Part shown: positions 1-8,703 of the stretch, piece by piece
Layout of the letters: the number at the start of each line of letters is the position of its first letter
How positions within the stretch are numbered: position 1 is the first letter of the stretch
Source of the DNA: Blastococcus sp. TML/M2B
Lineage (GTDB): Bacteria > Actinomycetota > Actinomycetes > Mycobacteriales > Geodermatophilaceae
Assembly (NCBI RefSeq): GCF_016612865.1
Contig: NZ_JAENZZ010000002.1
Span: 992,001 to 1,056,000, forward strand
Reading direction: 5' to 3'
DNA: 64,000 nucleotides
Made by a program: the position numbers and the translations under genes
The notes under the pieces: model-generated
Database searches by the model: none
The model's input: only the letters and a program-made list of their open reading frames with translations
What the model was told of the DNA's origin: nothing

Positions 1-1343
1 TCTGGAGCGGCAGGGTCGTCGCCGGTGGGGGCATCGACGACGCGGGTCACGTTCGGCACGTCGGTCGGCACCGGGACGACGCGGCGCTCGACCAGGCCCT
101 CCAGGAGGACGCCAGCTCGCGAAAGCAGCGCGTCGTATCGCTCGTGCGAGAGCACCTCGACGGTGTCGAGCAGCTCGACGCCGGTGTAAGAGCCCCACGG
201 CAGCCGGAGGCCGCGGCCGAGGGTCTGCTCCGTCAGGACGTCGGAGATCGACGGACGCAGGGAGCAGATGACGTAGATGTTCTTGACGTCCCACCCCTCC
301 TTCAGCATGTCGACGCTCACGATGACCCTGACTGGGCTGTCGGGCTCCTCCACGGCCCCCAGCCGCGCCAGGGCGTCGTCGGCAGCCTTGCTGTGGACGG
401 TGAGAACGCGCTGCTCGTAGTCGTGCTCGTACAGGCCGGGGCGGCGAAGCACCGCGGCGACTGCCTGCGCGGAGTCGATGGTGTCGGCCACGACGAACAT
501 GACGGCGTGGATGCGTGGAAGGCCGTGAGCGTCGGAGTACGCGTCAGCCGCCTTCTGCTTCGCGTGCAGGAGGGAGACGCCGTCGCGCAGGCGCACCTCG
601 ACGCTGTCCGCGGTGTCTGTCCGACCGACGAGCACCGGGGTCTTGACGTACTTGTCGGCGATGGCCCTGGCCAGCGGGTAGCGGTAGACGATCTTCGACA
701 GGTCCGACTTCGCCGGCGTGGCCGTCAGCCCGACGAGTGCCAGCGGGTCCAGGTCTCGGATGGCTGCGGAGAACGACGCCGCTTCCTCGGAGTACACGTG
801 GTGCTCGTCGGCGATGACGACCAGGTCTGGCCGCGACTTCAGGTAGGCGTAAAGGTCTTCGCCGAGCCACTCCTGGAACTTGCGGGTGCGGCGCGTGACC
901 TTGTCCGGCTTCGTCAGCGCATGGACGGTGAACACGAAGAGCTTGACGGTGTCCTCGTCGCCCAGCGCGGTGGCCACGTCTCCGGTGTTGAAGTTGTCGA
1001 CCGTGACGATGGTCGGACGGGTGGTCATCCCGCCGAGCACCGACTTCTTGTGTCCCTCGGTGAAGTTGTTGACCGTCTTGTCCAGGATGGTGCGCCCCGG
1101 GGTCACCACAAGGACGTTGCGGACACCGGACTCGGCCAGGTACTCGACGAGACCGGCGGCCAGGTAGGTCTTGCCGACGGCGGTAGCCAGATCGCACACG
1201 GCCTCCGTCGAGGCCCCGGCTGCGGCGTCGATGTGCTTGGCAACGGCGGCCAGAGCCTCGGCGTTGGGCACCCGCAGGTCCAAGCGCGCGGCGACGTCGT
1301 CGATGAGGGCCTGATCGAAGGGCACACTGAGGTGGTCGCTCAT
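1..1343 (-). CDS. res: Type III restriction enzyme Res subunit (DEAD/DEAH-type helicase), 3' end outside window
   Basis: Superfamily 2 helicase/translocase expected to pair with the Mod protein encoded just upstream to form a type III restriction complex. The minus-strand frame opens at ATG 1343 and runs without a stop to the window edge, giving about 447 residues. Visible motifs in order are a Walker A-like 'ATAVGKTYLA', motif II 'ADEHH', motif III 'GLTATPAK' and a motif VI-like 'EQTLGRGLRLPW'. The start overlaps the mod stop in an ATGA arrangement, so the two are translationally coupled. The C-terminal endonuclease domain (PD-ExK in this family) would lie before base 1 and cannot be checked. 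A DEAD-box helicase of another defence system is the alternative, but the Mod neighbour supports type III R-M. Confidence 0.85.
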   Translation of the reverse strand, partial: MSDHLSVPFDQALIDDVAARLDLRVPNAEALAAVAKHIDAAAGASTEAVCDLATAVGKTYLAAGLVEYLAESGVRNVLVVTPGRTILDKTVNNFTEGHKKSVLGGMTTRPTIVTVDNFNTGDVATALGDEDTVKLFVFTVHALTKPDKVTRRTRKFQEWLGEDLYAYLKSRPDLVVIADEHHVYSEEAASFSAAIRDLDPLALVGLTATPAKSDLSKIVYRYPLARAIADKYVKTPVLVGRTDTADSVEVRLRDGVSLLHAKQKAADAYSDAHGLPRIHAVMFVVADTIDSAQAVAAVLRRPGLYEHDYEQRVLTVHSKAADDALARLGAVEEPDSPVRVIVSVDMLKEGWDVKNIYVICSLRPSISDVLTEQTLGRGLRLPWGSYTGVELLDTVEVLSHERYDALLSRAGVLLEGLVERRVVPVPTDVPNVTRVVDAPTGDDPAAP

Positions 1344-2966
1344 GCCGTGTCACCGTCCGGGGTGGAAGTCAGGGAAACCAGCTGGCTGGGGAGGATGCCG
1401 CGGCGCGCGAGGTCGCGCGGCACCTTCCGGACCTTCGAGCCGCCCCTGCGGGCCGCGAGCAGCTCCTCGGCACCGGGCTCGATGGCCTGGGCCACCACCA
1501 GGAGGGTCTCGCGGTCGGCGAGCTTGGAGAGCAGCAACTCGGCCACGCCGGCGGTCAGCATGCCGTCCAGCACCGCGAGCCGGCTGCGACCCCGTCGGCC
1601 GGTGAACGGCCCGTCGGGCTCGTACTCATAGCGCACCTGCGCACAAATGGCGCGAGCGAGCTCACCGCCGACCGCCCAGTCGGCGAGGTACAGATCGCCG
1701 TCCTCGTCGGCCTCGAACATGCTCGAGGCGACGCGTACGAGACGGAACCCGCCGCCGCCCGCCCACGCTGCCGTGCCGGTCACCCCTCCGGCGTCCTCGC
1801 CCTTGACCACCTTCTCCAGGCGCGGCCGCACGAACGTGTCGATGTTGCTCTCCGACAGCTCCACGGTGACGAAGCGGCGGCCCATCTTGTGCGCGACCGC
1901 CGCCGTCGTGCCGGAACCGGCGAAGCAGTCGAGCACGATGTCGCCTGGGTCGGAGGCGATGTGGATGATCTGTTCCATCAGCCGCTCGGGCTTCGGTGTC
2001 GCGAAGATGGCGCTGCGGCCCAGCAGGGAGACGATCTCGCCCTTCGCCTCGCGGTTGTTGCCGACCTCCTCGTGAGCCCAGATGGTGGTCGGCACCAGGT
2101 CGCCGAGCTCGCTGCGGAACCGCTTGCGGAAGGGGAACGTACGGCCGGTCTTGCCCCACCAGAGGCGATCATCGGCCCGGAGCTCCTCGAAGCTCGTGGG
2201 TGACACGCCCCAGTAGCGGCCGGCGCGCGGCGTGAACTTGTCGCCGTGCGGACCCGTCACCTCGTACTTGCCGTCGTTGTAGGGCTTGGCCGCGGTGAGG
2301 TCCGACCGGCGCCAATCACCTCGCGGGTCGTTGTCCGGGTTCCAGAAGTCGGCGTCGCTCTTCGAAGTACGAGCGACCCGGTTGCGGCGCCACGCGGCCT
2401 TGTTGCGGGCGTACACGTGGATGAAGTCGTGGTCGGCGGAGAAGTGCTGCGCGGAGTTGTTCCGGCTGTGGCTCTTCTGCCAGATGACCGTCGCGACGAA
2501 GTTCTGGGCCACCGAAGACCTCGTCGAGCACGCAGCGGGCCCGGTGCTGCTCGACGTCATCGAGGTGGACCCACACGCTGCCGTCGTCGGCGAGCAGCCG
2601 TCGGATCTGGTTCAGCCGGTCGCGCAACATGGTCAGCCACACCGAGTGCTCGACGGCGTCGTCGTAGTGGGCGAACGTCTCCCCGGTGTTGAACGGCGGG
2701 TCGATGTAGACCAGCTTCACCTTGCCGACGTAGGCCTCGGCCAGGTCAGGCAGCGACGTCAGCGACGTCAGGGCATGCAGAGCGTCGCCGTGCACCAGGA
2801 GGTTGCGTTCGGGCTCGTCACCGATGTCGGCTACTGGGGCCAGCAAGCGCACCTCTGAGACACGCCAGTCGGTGGGCTGCACCCACTCGTACCGGTCCGC
2901 CCCGTGTGACAGGAGCCGCATGTCCTTGTTCGACCACGACAGCTCCAGCCGTCGACCACTCGCCAC
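1340..2966 (-). CDS. mod: Type III DNA adenine methyltransferase Mod, reading frame broken near 2510
   Basis: N6-adenine or N4-cytosine DNA methyltransferase of the beta class, the specificity and modification subunit of a type III system. The 5' part (GTG 2966, preceded by a strong AAGGAGG site) carries the catalytic DPPF motif at residues about 89-92. The 3' part, in a different frame, carries the SAM-binding 'FAGSGTT'. DPPF before FxGxG is the beta-class order. Reading continues across the frames at 2508-2511, where one extra base breaks what should be a DEVFG-x-QNF-type segment; removing it gives 541 aa, normal for Mod. The break lies on the 500-bp grid described in the findings, so I take it as a sequence error, though phase variation of mod genes is known and should be kept in mind. 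The stop overlaps the res start. Confidence 0.82.
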
Positions 2967-3438
2967 AGTTCCTCCTTGGTGACGCACGGTACGTGCCTGA
3001 CGGACCGTGCGAGGACCGCTACTGCGGGCATGTCGCCCCTCTGGCCCCGCTCGTACCGCCGGATCCGCGCGCGGCACGTGTTGGACTGCCAGCCGCGCCC
3101 AGTCAGCGACACCCACGTCCAGACGACGTCACTCCACGAGGCATCTTCCCTACCGGTGAGCGCAGTGGTCCGGCCTCGGCCATGTCCGTATGGGGCGGGG
3201 CAGCTGGCGGAAACCCATGCGTGTCCGCACCGACCGCACACCAACTGCCCGACCCCCGAGCGACGGGATCCCGCCGAACTCCCCCAGGGTCCCGAGCTGC
3301 CGCCCGCGACGGCGTGACGCATGTCTCTCGTGCGCCTACGATCATGACGCACCGGTTCCACGACGACCGGTGGCCTCAACCCGCCGTTCACGGACCGTCG
3401 GCGAGGTCGTCGACAGGTCGGGCGGGACGGGGGAGTGC
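2967..3438. other. Divergent intergenic region between mod-res and the sigma-like cassette
   Basis: About 470 bases separate the divergent starts at 2966 (minus) and 3439 (plus), so promoters for both units should lie here. I see no clear -10/-35 pair. A minus-strand open frame through this stretch (ending at 2831, overlapping mod) encodes a CGRCGH zinc-knuckle-like motif and an Arg-rich segment. It could be a small upstream protein or a gene remnant, but it lacks a convincing ribosome-binding site and I do not call it. Confidence 0.4.
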
Positions 3439-4431
3439 GTGAGCGAGTACGACCAGTGGCTGCTGGTCGGTGACGTCGAGGCGGGCCTGCAGCTGCTGCG
3501 CCGGATCGCCGCACAAGCCGTTCGCACCGGCCCCTTCCCGCCGCCGCAGGGCTACGACCGGTGGAGCGACGATGCAGTCGACGAGCTGCTGGTGGAGATG
3601 ATCGCCAAGAAGGGGAGTACCGCGTTCCTGCTCGACGCCCTGGCGTCGGTCGACAACCAGGGCTCCGCGGAGCGGTACCTGCTGGCGACGGTGCAGAACT
3701 TCCAGAAGGATCAGGCGAAGGCCACCGAGCACGGGAAGCTGCGTGAGCGCCTGAAGAACGTGCTCGGCAAGGACTCCCGGTTCATGTTCGTCACCAGCCC
3801 GCACGACGGCTGGCGGCTGGTCGACGGTCCCGCTGAGTGGTGGCAGGGTGACATCGCCGACCTGCACCGCACCGCCCTGCGGGTCCGCGGGGTGTCCATC
3901 CCCTCGTGGAACACCGCCGGCCCCACCGCTCGTCCAGCTCAGCACGCCCTCGCAACCGTGGCCGTCGCGGTGCTCACCGACGCCAACGGCACCGTGCGGG
4001 CCGAGGACCTGGCCCAGATCCTGCTGGAGCGGTTCCGCCACGAGATCGCGCCGGAGACCGTCGGCGAGTTGTTCCTCGCGGACGGCGATGAGCAGATCGG
4101 GCGCACCGACCAGGAGCTCGAGCACGCACTCACGGGCATCAGCGCCGAAGAGCTGTGGGCGCGGCTCACCAGCGAGCAGCGCGCCATCGTGCCCTACCTG
4201 ATCACGCCGGGCGACGCCGCCGCGCAACTCGGCATCGGTCCGAAGGAGGCGGCCGCACGCCGGGCTCAGGTCATCGAGCTGGTTCGGCTGGCGACCGTCG
4301 ACGACCCCCGCGCCGACGAGGTGGTGATGGCCTTGCTCGACATCGCCTCGCTGCCGGCCCGGCCGGCCGGGGAGATGGCTCGTCAGTCCCTGGAAGAACC
4401 GGCCGACACCGAAGGGAGGATGAGCTCGTGA
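3439..4431 (+). CDS. Sigma-70-like regulatory protein of unknown role (first gene of a three-gene cassette)
   Basis: A 330-residue protein with no firm family assignment. Residues about 45-110 look like a sigma-factor region 2 ('LLATVQNFQKDQAK' followed by a basic K/R-rich helix). Residues 240-285 look like a region-4 helix-turn-helix ('LTSEQRAIVPYL' then 'AAQLGIGPKEAAARRAQV'). The GTG start at 3439 is chosen because a GGGGGA site precedes it; the longer open frame upstream lacks one. The last codons overlap the next start in a GTGA arrangement, so it is co-translated with the PemK-like/HTH gene. It probably acts as a transcription regulator or alternative sigma factor for this cassette, or for the divergent R-M genes; this is inference from weak resemblance. 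Confidence 0.55.
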   Translation: MSEYDQWLLVGDVEAGLQLLRRIAAQAVRTGPFPPPQGYDRWSDDAVDELLVEMIAKKGSTAFLLDALASVDNQGSAERYLLATVQNFQKDQAKATEHGKLRERLKNVLGKDSRFMFVTSPHDGWRLVDGPAEWWQGDIADLHRTALRVRGVSIPSWNTAGPTARPAQHALATVAVAVLTDANGTVRAEDLAQILLERFRHEIAPETVGELFLADGDEQIGRTDQELEHALTGISAEELWARLTSEQRAIVPYLITPGDAAAQLGIGPKEAAARRAQVIELVRLATVDDPRADEVVMALLDIASLPARPAGEMARQSLEEPADTEGRMSS

Positions 4432-5309
4432 CCGAAGTTGAGGGCACTGCAGCTGCCCGGTTGCGAGCGGCCCTGACCGCAGCGGCGCTCCCTGCGGCGG
4501 TCCGACGAGCATGGACAGATCAGCCGCCGACACCCGCGCCGGGGCAGATCTGGCGGGCCCGATGGGGATCCACCGCCCAGTTGCTGCTCGTCGTGGACGC
4601 CTCCCGTCGCTCCGTGCGGGCCGTCCCAGTCACCTTGGACGTCGATGCCGCCGACGACAGCGCAGCCATGCTGAGCGCGGAAAGTAGCGATCTCGCCTGC
4701 TCGCTGGTCGTGTGGCTTGCCGACGCCACGTTGCTCCCGTTGCGCGTCATGGACCGCTACCTCGGATCGTTGACTGTCAACCTCGGAGAATTGAACGCCG
4801 CCGACCGCGGCCGGCCAGTGCTCACCGCCGCTGATGACCGCGCCGTACAGCGGGCGAGACGGCAAGACATCCTCGACACCTTCGTCGCTGCCCGCTGGGC
4901 GCCCGAGGGAAGCGGCAACCTCAAGGAGCTCCTGCCCTCATCTGATGTCAAGGGCCTAGCGCAGGTGCTTCAGGTGCCCGAACGCACTGTGGTCGCGCTG
5001 CGCCGGGGCCGGGCGGCGCTCACTTCCGAGCAGGCTGAGCGTCTGGCACCCGTCGTGCACCTGCCGGTGGAGAGGTTGCTGGCGGCCAACCCGCCACTAC
5101 CCGAAGACCTCGTCGCCGATCTGGATCAGCCCGGCTACCGGGCCAAGGTGGTCGCCCTCGCCGAGCGTCGGGGCATCGACGAGATCGAGGCTTGGCTGAC
5201 CGCCGGCTTCGCTGTCGCCGCCGTGGCCCACCGGCAGACCGAAGGCGAGAAACCGGCCTGGACCGACCGCCTCGATCACTACTTCGCGCTGGTGCTCGAT
5301 GAGCCTTGA
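4428..5309 (+). CDS. PemK/MazF-like N-terminal domain plus helix-turn-helix protein
   Basis: A 293-residue protein. Residues about 38-115 ('PGQIWRARWG', then strand-rich 'LLLVVD' and 'VRAVPVTLD') resemble the SH3-like fold of PemK/MazF-type proteins, but I see no convincing catalytic set. Residues about 174-215 form an XRE-like helix-turn-helix ('LAQVLQVPERTVVALRRG'). Its GTG start overlaps the preceding stop, and its own end overlaps the downstream metallopeptidase start by 11 bases, so the three genes are one translation unit. HTH proteins next to ImmA/IrrE-family peptidases are commonly repressors cleaved by the peptidase, and that is the likely relation here. The toxin-like domain call is tentative. 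Confidence 0.55.
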   Translation: MTEVEGTAAARLRAALTAAALPAAVRRAWTDQPPTPAPGQIWRARWGSTAQLLLVVDASRRSVRAVPVTLDVDAADDSAAMLSAESSDLACSLVVWLADATLLPLRVMDRYLGSLTVNLGELNAADRGRPVLTAADDRAVQRARRQDILDTFVAARWAPEGSGNLKELLPSSDVKGLAQVLQVPERTVVALRRGRAALTSEQAERLAPVVHLPVERLLAANPPLPEDLVADLDQPGYRAKVVALAERRGIDEIEAWLTAGFAVAAVAHRQTEGEKPAWTDRLDHYFALVLDEP

Positions 5310-6351
5310 GATCCCCGTGCGCCGCGACACCGTCCGCCGGCAGGCGCAGGCCATGCTCACCCTTCTCGACAGTCTCCTGCCCGGCCGCCGCGACGCGCTC
5401 GGTCGGGATCCGGTTGAGGTCCTGCGCACCTGGCCGGAGGTGGACTACCGGGAGGTGCCGCCGGCCGAGACCGGCAGCCGATGCAGCGTCGCCGGCGCCT
5501 ACTACGGCTCCGAGGATCCACCTCTGCTCACGGTGGCCGACGCCACCAGCCCCGGACGCCGGGCGTTCACCGCGCTGCACGAGCTCGGCCACCACCTGCA
5601 GCAGTCCGATCCCGACCTCGCCGAGACCGTCGACCTGCACGAGGGCGCCGCTGATCAGTTCGAGGACGCCGCCTGCGACGCCTTCGCCGCCGACGTACTC
5701 CTCTCCGAGGAGCTCGTCGCCCGCCATCTCCCGGCGGGCACGCCGACCGCCGACAACATCGTGGCCCTGCGCCGCGGCGCCACGGCCTCCCGCGCCGCCG
5801 TCTGCGTCCGCGCCGCGCAGCACCTGAGCTCACCCGGCCACGTGCTGCTCCTCGACGCGGAGGGCACCGTCCAGTTCGCCGCCTCGCATCTCATGCCCCG
5901 GCCCGGCCGCGGCAGCGACCAGAGCACCGCCGAAGTCATCCGCCAGGCCCTCAGCAATCCGGCCGGACAGGGCCGGTCCCGCGGCCGTACCCGCCTCCGG
6001 TACCGCAACGGCATCCAAGGGGACGAGCTGTACGCCCAGGCGGCACCGATGGACGGCTACCTCGTCGTCGTCGCCGTCACCGACCACGCCCCCTGGGAGA
6101 CCGGGTTCACCCTGCCGATCGCGCAGACCGGGCCGACGGCCGCCTGGCGGATCTGCGTCCACTCCGAGTGCGGCGAGGACTTCCAGACCTTCGAGGGCCC
6201 CTGCGCTCGTTGTGGTCACCACACCTGCACGAAGTGCAGCCGCTGCGCCTGCGCCCCGGTGGTGAAGGAGCGGGACTGCACCCGCTGCGGCCTCCGCCTC
6301 CCGGCACGGCTCTTCGACGGCGACGCCGACCGCTGCCGCGACTGCTCCTGA
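5299..6351 (+). CDS. ImmA/IrrE-type zinc metallopeptidase with C-terminal cysteine-rich zinc domain
   Basis: A 350-residue protein. The HELGHH motif at residues 94-99 is the HExxH zinc site of ImmA/IrrE peptidases, with acidic candidates for the third ligand in the following 'EDAACDAF' helix. After a middle domain of unknown type (about 145-275), the last 65 residues hold more than ten cysteines in CxxC pairs (for example 'CARCGHHTCTKCSRCAC' and 'CTRCGLRLPARL'), which suggests two or more zinc ribbons, possibly binding nucleic acid. IrrE-family members cleave an HTH repressor on stress; the upstream HTH protein is the natural substrate. A peptidase with this zinc tail could be the sensor that activates the cassette. 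Start ATG 5299 overlaps the upstream stop. Confidence 0.75.
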   Translation: MSLEIPVRRDTVRRQAQAMLTLLDSLLPGRRDALGRDPVEVLRTWPEVDYREVPPAETGSRCSVAGAYYGSEDPPLLTVADATSPGRRAFTALHELGHHLQQSDPDLAETVDLHEGAADQFEDAACDAFAADVLLSEELVARHLPAGTPTADNIVALRRGATASRAAVCVRAAQHLSSPGHVLLLDAEGTVQFAASHLMPRPGRGSDQSTAEVIRQALSNPAGQGRSRGRTRLRYRNGIQGDELYAQAAPMDGYLVVVAVTDHAPWETGFTLPIAQTGPTAAWRICVHSECGEDFQTFEGPCARCGHHTCTKCSRCACAPVVKERDCTRCGLRLPARLFDGDADRCRDCS

Positions 6352-6483
6352 ACTTCCTGTCCTCGATCGCCCTCTTCTGCCGAGATGGCTCGTCTGTCCC
6401 AGGTGAGGCCCCACGGCCCACCGCCGCGCAGCACCGACCTGCGCGGACGGACAGGACAGTCGGCACGAGAGGACACACAACTG

Positions 6484-7524
6484 ATGACTGACAAGCCCCC
6501 CACCATGGAGCAGCTGCTCACCCAGGCCCGCGGCCGCATCCAGATCACCGAGGAGGAGATCAAGGAGGCCCGCCGGCGCCGCGAGCTCATCGCCAGCGCG
6601 CTGCGCAAGGCGTTCCCCGGCTCCCGGGTCTACTTCAACGGCAGCCTCGCCCACGGCGACGCCCTCACCCCGCTGACGGACATCGACCTCGGCATCGTCA
6701 TCGCCGAGGCCAAGGACACCCACGGCCCCGGCAAGAAGGGTCCGCGCGACCTGATGGACCGCGCCGCCGAAGCCATCCGTGACGCGCTCGGCGAGGAGTT
6801 CCCCAAGCTCACCGTGACCGTCGAAGGCTGCACCCGTGCGGTGCTCGTCCGCTTCGGCGACCCCGTCCACGCCGGCGAGAAGGACTTCACCGCCGACGTC
6901 ATCTGCGCCATCGACAATGCGCGCGCCCCGGGCCTGTCCATCCCGAAGGCGCCCGGTTGGTCCCGCTCGGACCCCGAGACGCACACCCGGCTCGTGCGCC
7001 AGGCGATCGAGGACACCCGCGTCGCGTTCGCGCACATCGTCCGCCTGCTCAAGCACTGGGACCGCAGCAACGGCATGCCCCTGGTCAGCTGGAACATCAA
7101 GGCCCTGGCGCTGGGCTGCATCACCGCCCCCACGACGCACCTGGCCGGCCTGTCGAAGTGGTTCACCCACGCCGCCGACGAGCTGGACAAGGGCCTCACC
7201 GAGGACCCGGCGCGGGTCGCCGAGAAGCCGATCAAGCTGGGCAAGGACTGGACGCGCACCCAGGTCGTCACCGCCCTCCGCGACGCCGGCAAGCGCCTCG
7301 ACGAGGCGGCCCGCCTTGAGCGCGACGGCTACCCCCTGCTCGCCCACGACGAGCTGGCCAAGCTCTTCAACGACGAGGAGATGCTGCCGCGCCCGGACCA
7401 GGACGCTGTACGGGCCGAGGAAGCGCGCCGCATCCAGCGCGGCAGCCGCAACGGTGCCCCCACCACCGGCACCGGTGCCGGTGCCAGCCGCCCCCGGGTC
7501 CCGGTCCGGAGTTGGGCCCCGTGA
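6484..7524 (+). CDS. CBASS-type cGAS/DncV-like nucleotidyltransferase (CD-NTase)
   Basis: A 346-residue enzyme expected to make a cyclic oligonucleotide second messenger on phage infection. It has the polymerase-beta-like signature: 'GSLAHGDALTPLTDIDLG' gives G53-S54 and the metal-binding pair D66/D68, and D138 in 'FTADVI' is the likely third carboxylate. The C-terminal 30 residues are a flexible Gly/Pro/Arg tail, as expected for a CD-NTase whose C-terminus is joined to targets by an E2-type partner (inference). ATG 6484 is chosen over the longer frame because an AGAGGA-type site lies about ten bases upstream. It is followed immediately, in a GTGA overlap, by the E2-like gene. A plain nucleotidyltransferase of a toxin-antitoxin pair is the alternative, less likely given its neighbours. 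Confidence 0.85.
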   Translation: MTDKPPTMEQLLTQARGRIQITEEEIKEARRRRELIASALRKAFPGSRVYFNGSLAHGDALTPLTDIDLGIVIAEAKDTHGPGKKGPRDLMDRAAEAIRDALGEEFPKLTVTVEGCTRAVLVRFGDPVHAGEKDFTADVICAIDNARAPGLSIPKAPGWSRSDPETHTRLVRQAIEDTRVAFAHIVRLLKHWDRSNGMPLVSWNIKALALGCITAPTTHLAGLSKWFTHAADELDKGLTEDPARVAEKPIKLGKDWTRTQVVTALRDAGKRLDEAARLERDGYPLLAHDELAKLFNDEEMLPRPDQDAVRAEEARRIQRGSRNGAPTTGTGAGASRPRVPVRSWAP

Positions 7525-8030
7525 CCGCCTCCATCGACGGGCTGCTGTGGACCCAGCAGCCCGACGTCACGTGGTACGGCCTGCAGCCGTGGTGGCAGCG
7601 ATGGGTGGAGGCCGGCGCCCGTGCTGAGCACGGCGCTGACCTTCGGCTGGGCCTCGACCTCGACCGGATCACCTACCGCGTGCCGATCGAGGTCCGGGGC
7701 CGCCGGGACCCCGTCGACCTCCGGATCGAGTTCCACCGGTGGCCCCGGTATGACTGCTACGACCTCCCGCCGGAGGAGTACCCCCGGGTGTTCGCCGCTC
7801 CGGGGGCGGCCTCCCCGCACCGGATGCCCACCGACGACGCGCTCTGCCTCTACTTCCCCGACTCCCCGCCGTGGCGCCGGTGGCGGCCGGTCGACGGCCT
7901 GCTCGCGCTGATCGACCTGGCGCGCGACCACGTCTTCTTCGAGGACTACTGGCGCGCCACGGGCGGTCACCGCGGAGGCACCTGGCTGGGTGACGAGGCG
8001 CCGCACGGTTTCCCGGCGGTGGCCGCGTGA
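7521..8030 (+). CDS. Stand-alone E2-like ubiquitin-conjugating-fold protein of a short type II CBASS
   Basis: A 169-residue protein with the bacterial E2 pattern: a beta-rich N-terminus, a Pro-rich turn ('LPPEEYPRVF'), then H100 and the candidate catalytic cysteine C109 in 'DALCLYFP', and a C-terminal helix-turn segment with 'YWRATG' and 'WLGDEAPHG', typical of CBASS E2 proteins. No E1 or JAB deconjugase gene lies nearby, so this would be the E2-only (short) type II arrangement, in which the E2 is thought to modify the CD-NTase C-terminus and prime it. The GTG start overlaps the CD-NTase stop and its own stop overlaps the next start, which indicates tight co-translation. The family call rests on motif recognition only. 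Confidence 0.78.
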   Translation: MTASIDGLLWTQQPDVTWYGLQPWWQRWVEAGARAEHGADLRLGLDLDRITYRVPIEVRGRRDPVDLRIEFHRWPRYDCYDLPPEEYPRVFAAPGAASPHRMPTDDALCLYFPDSPPWRRWRPVDGLLALIDLARDHVFFEDYWRATGGHRGGTWLGDEAPHGFPAVAA

Positions 8031-8620
8031 TCCCCGAGCTCGTCGCCGCCGCGGTGCGCGCGACCGGCACCGTCGCCGCCCGAACCGCATGCGCACCCGT
8101 AGAACAGCCCGACCCCGGGTTCTGGTCCGACATCGACGCCGGCAACCTCCTCGGCGCCCTCGCGACGGTGATCGTCGGCATCGTCGCCGCCGTCGTCGCG
8201 GTCAACGCCTACAAGACCCAGCAGCGGGAGGCCCGCCGGCAGGAGAAGGCGAAGTTCTACGCCGAGGCGGTGCGCGCGGTCGAGGACTACATGGAGGCGC
8301 CGTACCGCATCCTGCGGAAGGACGGCTCAGCCGAAGCCCGCCGGGAGATCACCCAGCACATCAGCGACGTGAAGTCACGGATCAGCTTCTACACCGGCTG
8401 GATGGAGATCCATGGGACCACCGCGGTGTGCAGCGCCTACCGGGACTTCGTCGCCGCCTCTCAACGGGAAGCCGGCCCGCAGATGACCGCGGCCTGGAGC
8501 GCCAAGCCAGTCAAGAAGGACAAGGACGTGCCGCTGCGCACCGCACCGCTGCCCCGCACCGCCACCGACGCCGCACGGGACACGCTCGTGACCGCCATGC
8601 ACGACGACCTCAACCGGTAG
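8027..8620 (+). CDS. Single-TM protein, candidate CBASS effector
   Basis: A 197-residue protein with one clear membrane helix at residues 40-61 ('LLGALATVIVGIVAAVVAVN'), a basic stop-transfer segment (K63 to R71), and a soluble, mostly helical C-terminal domain of about 130 residues. I recognise no enzymatic motif. In CBASS operons the remaining gene is normally the cell-killing effector, often a membrane protein with two or four TM segments. Only one TM is visible here, although a weakly hydrophobic N-terminus (residues 1-22) could be a second. It starts at a GTG overlapping the E2 stop. Role as effector is inferred from position; it could instead be a membrane anchor or sensor. Confidence 0.6.
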   Translation: MIPELVAAAVRATGTVAARTACAPVEQPDPGFWSDIDAGNLLGALATVIVGIVAAVVAVNAYKTQQREARRQEKAKFYAEAVRAVEDYMEAPYRILRKDGSAEARREITQHISDVKSRISFYTGWMEIHGTTAVCSAYRDFVAASQREAGPQMTAAWSAKPVKKDKDVPLRTAPLPRTATDAARDTLVTAMHDDLNR

Positions 8621-8703
8621 CGAACTGGCCAGCTCGTAGACAGCCGGCCGGGCGGACAGCGCCGATCGCGACCAGCCCCCCGGAACGTCCACGTCGGGGT
8701 CGC

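Noticed and set aside
2967-3345. Minus-strand CxxC-containing open frame upstream of mod
   Set aside because: It has no clear start signal and overlaps the well-supported mod start; kept only as a note on the intergenic region.
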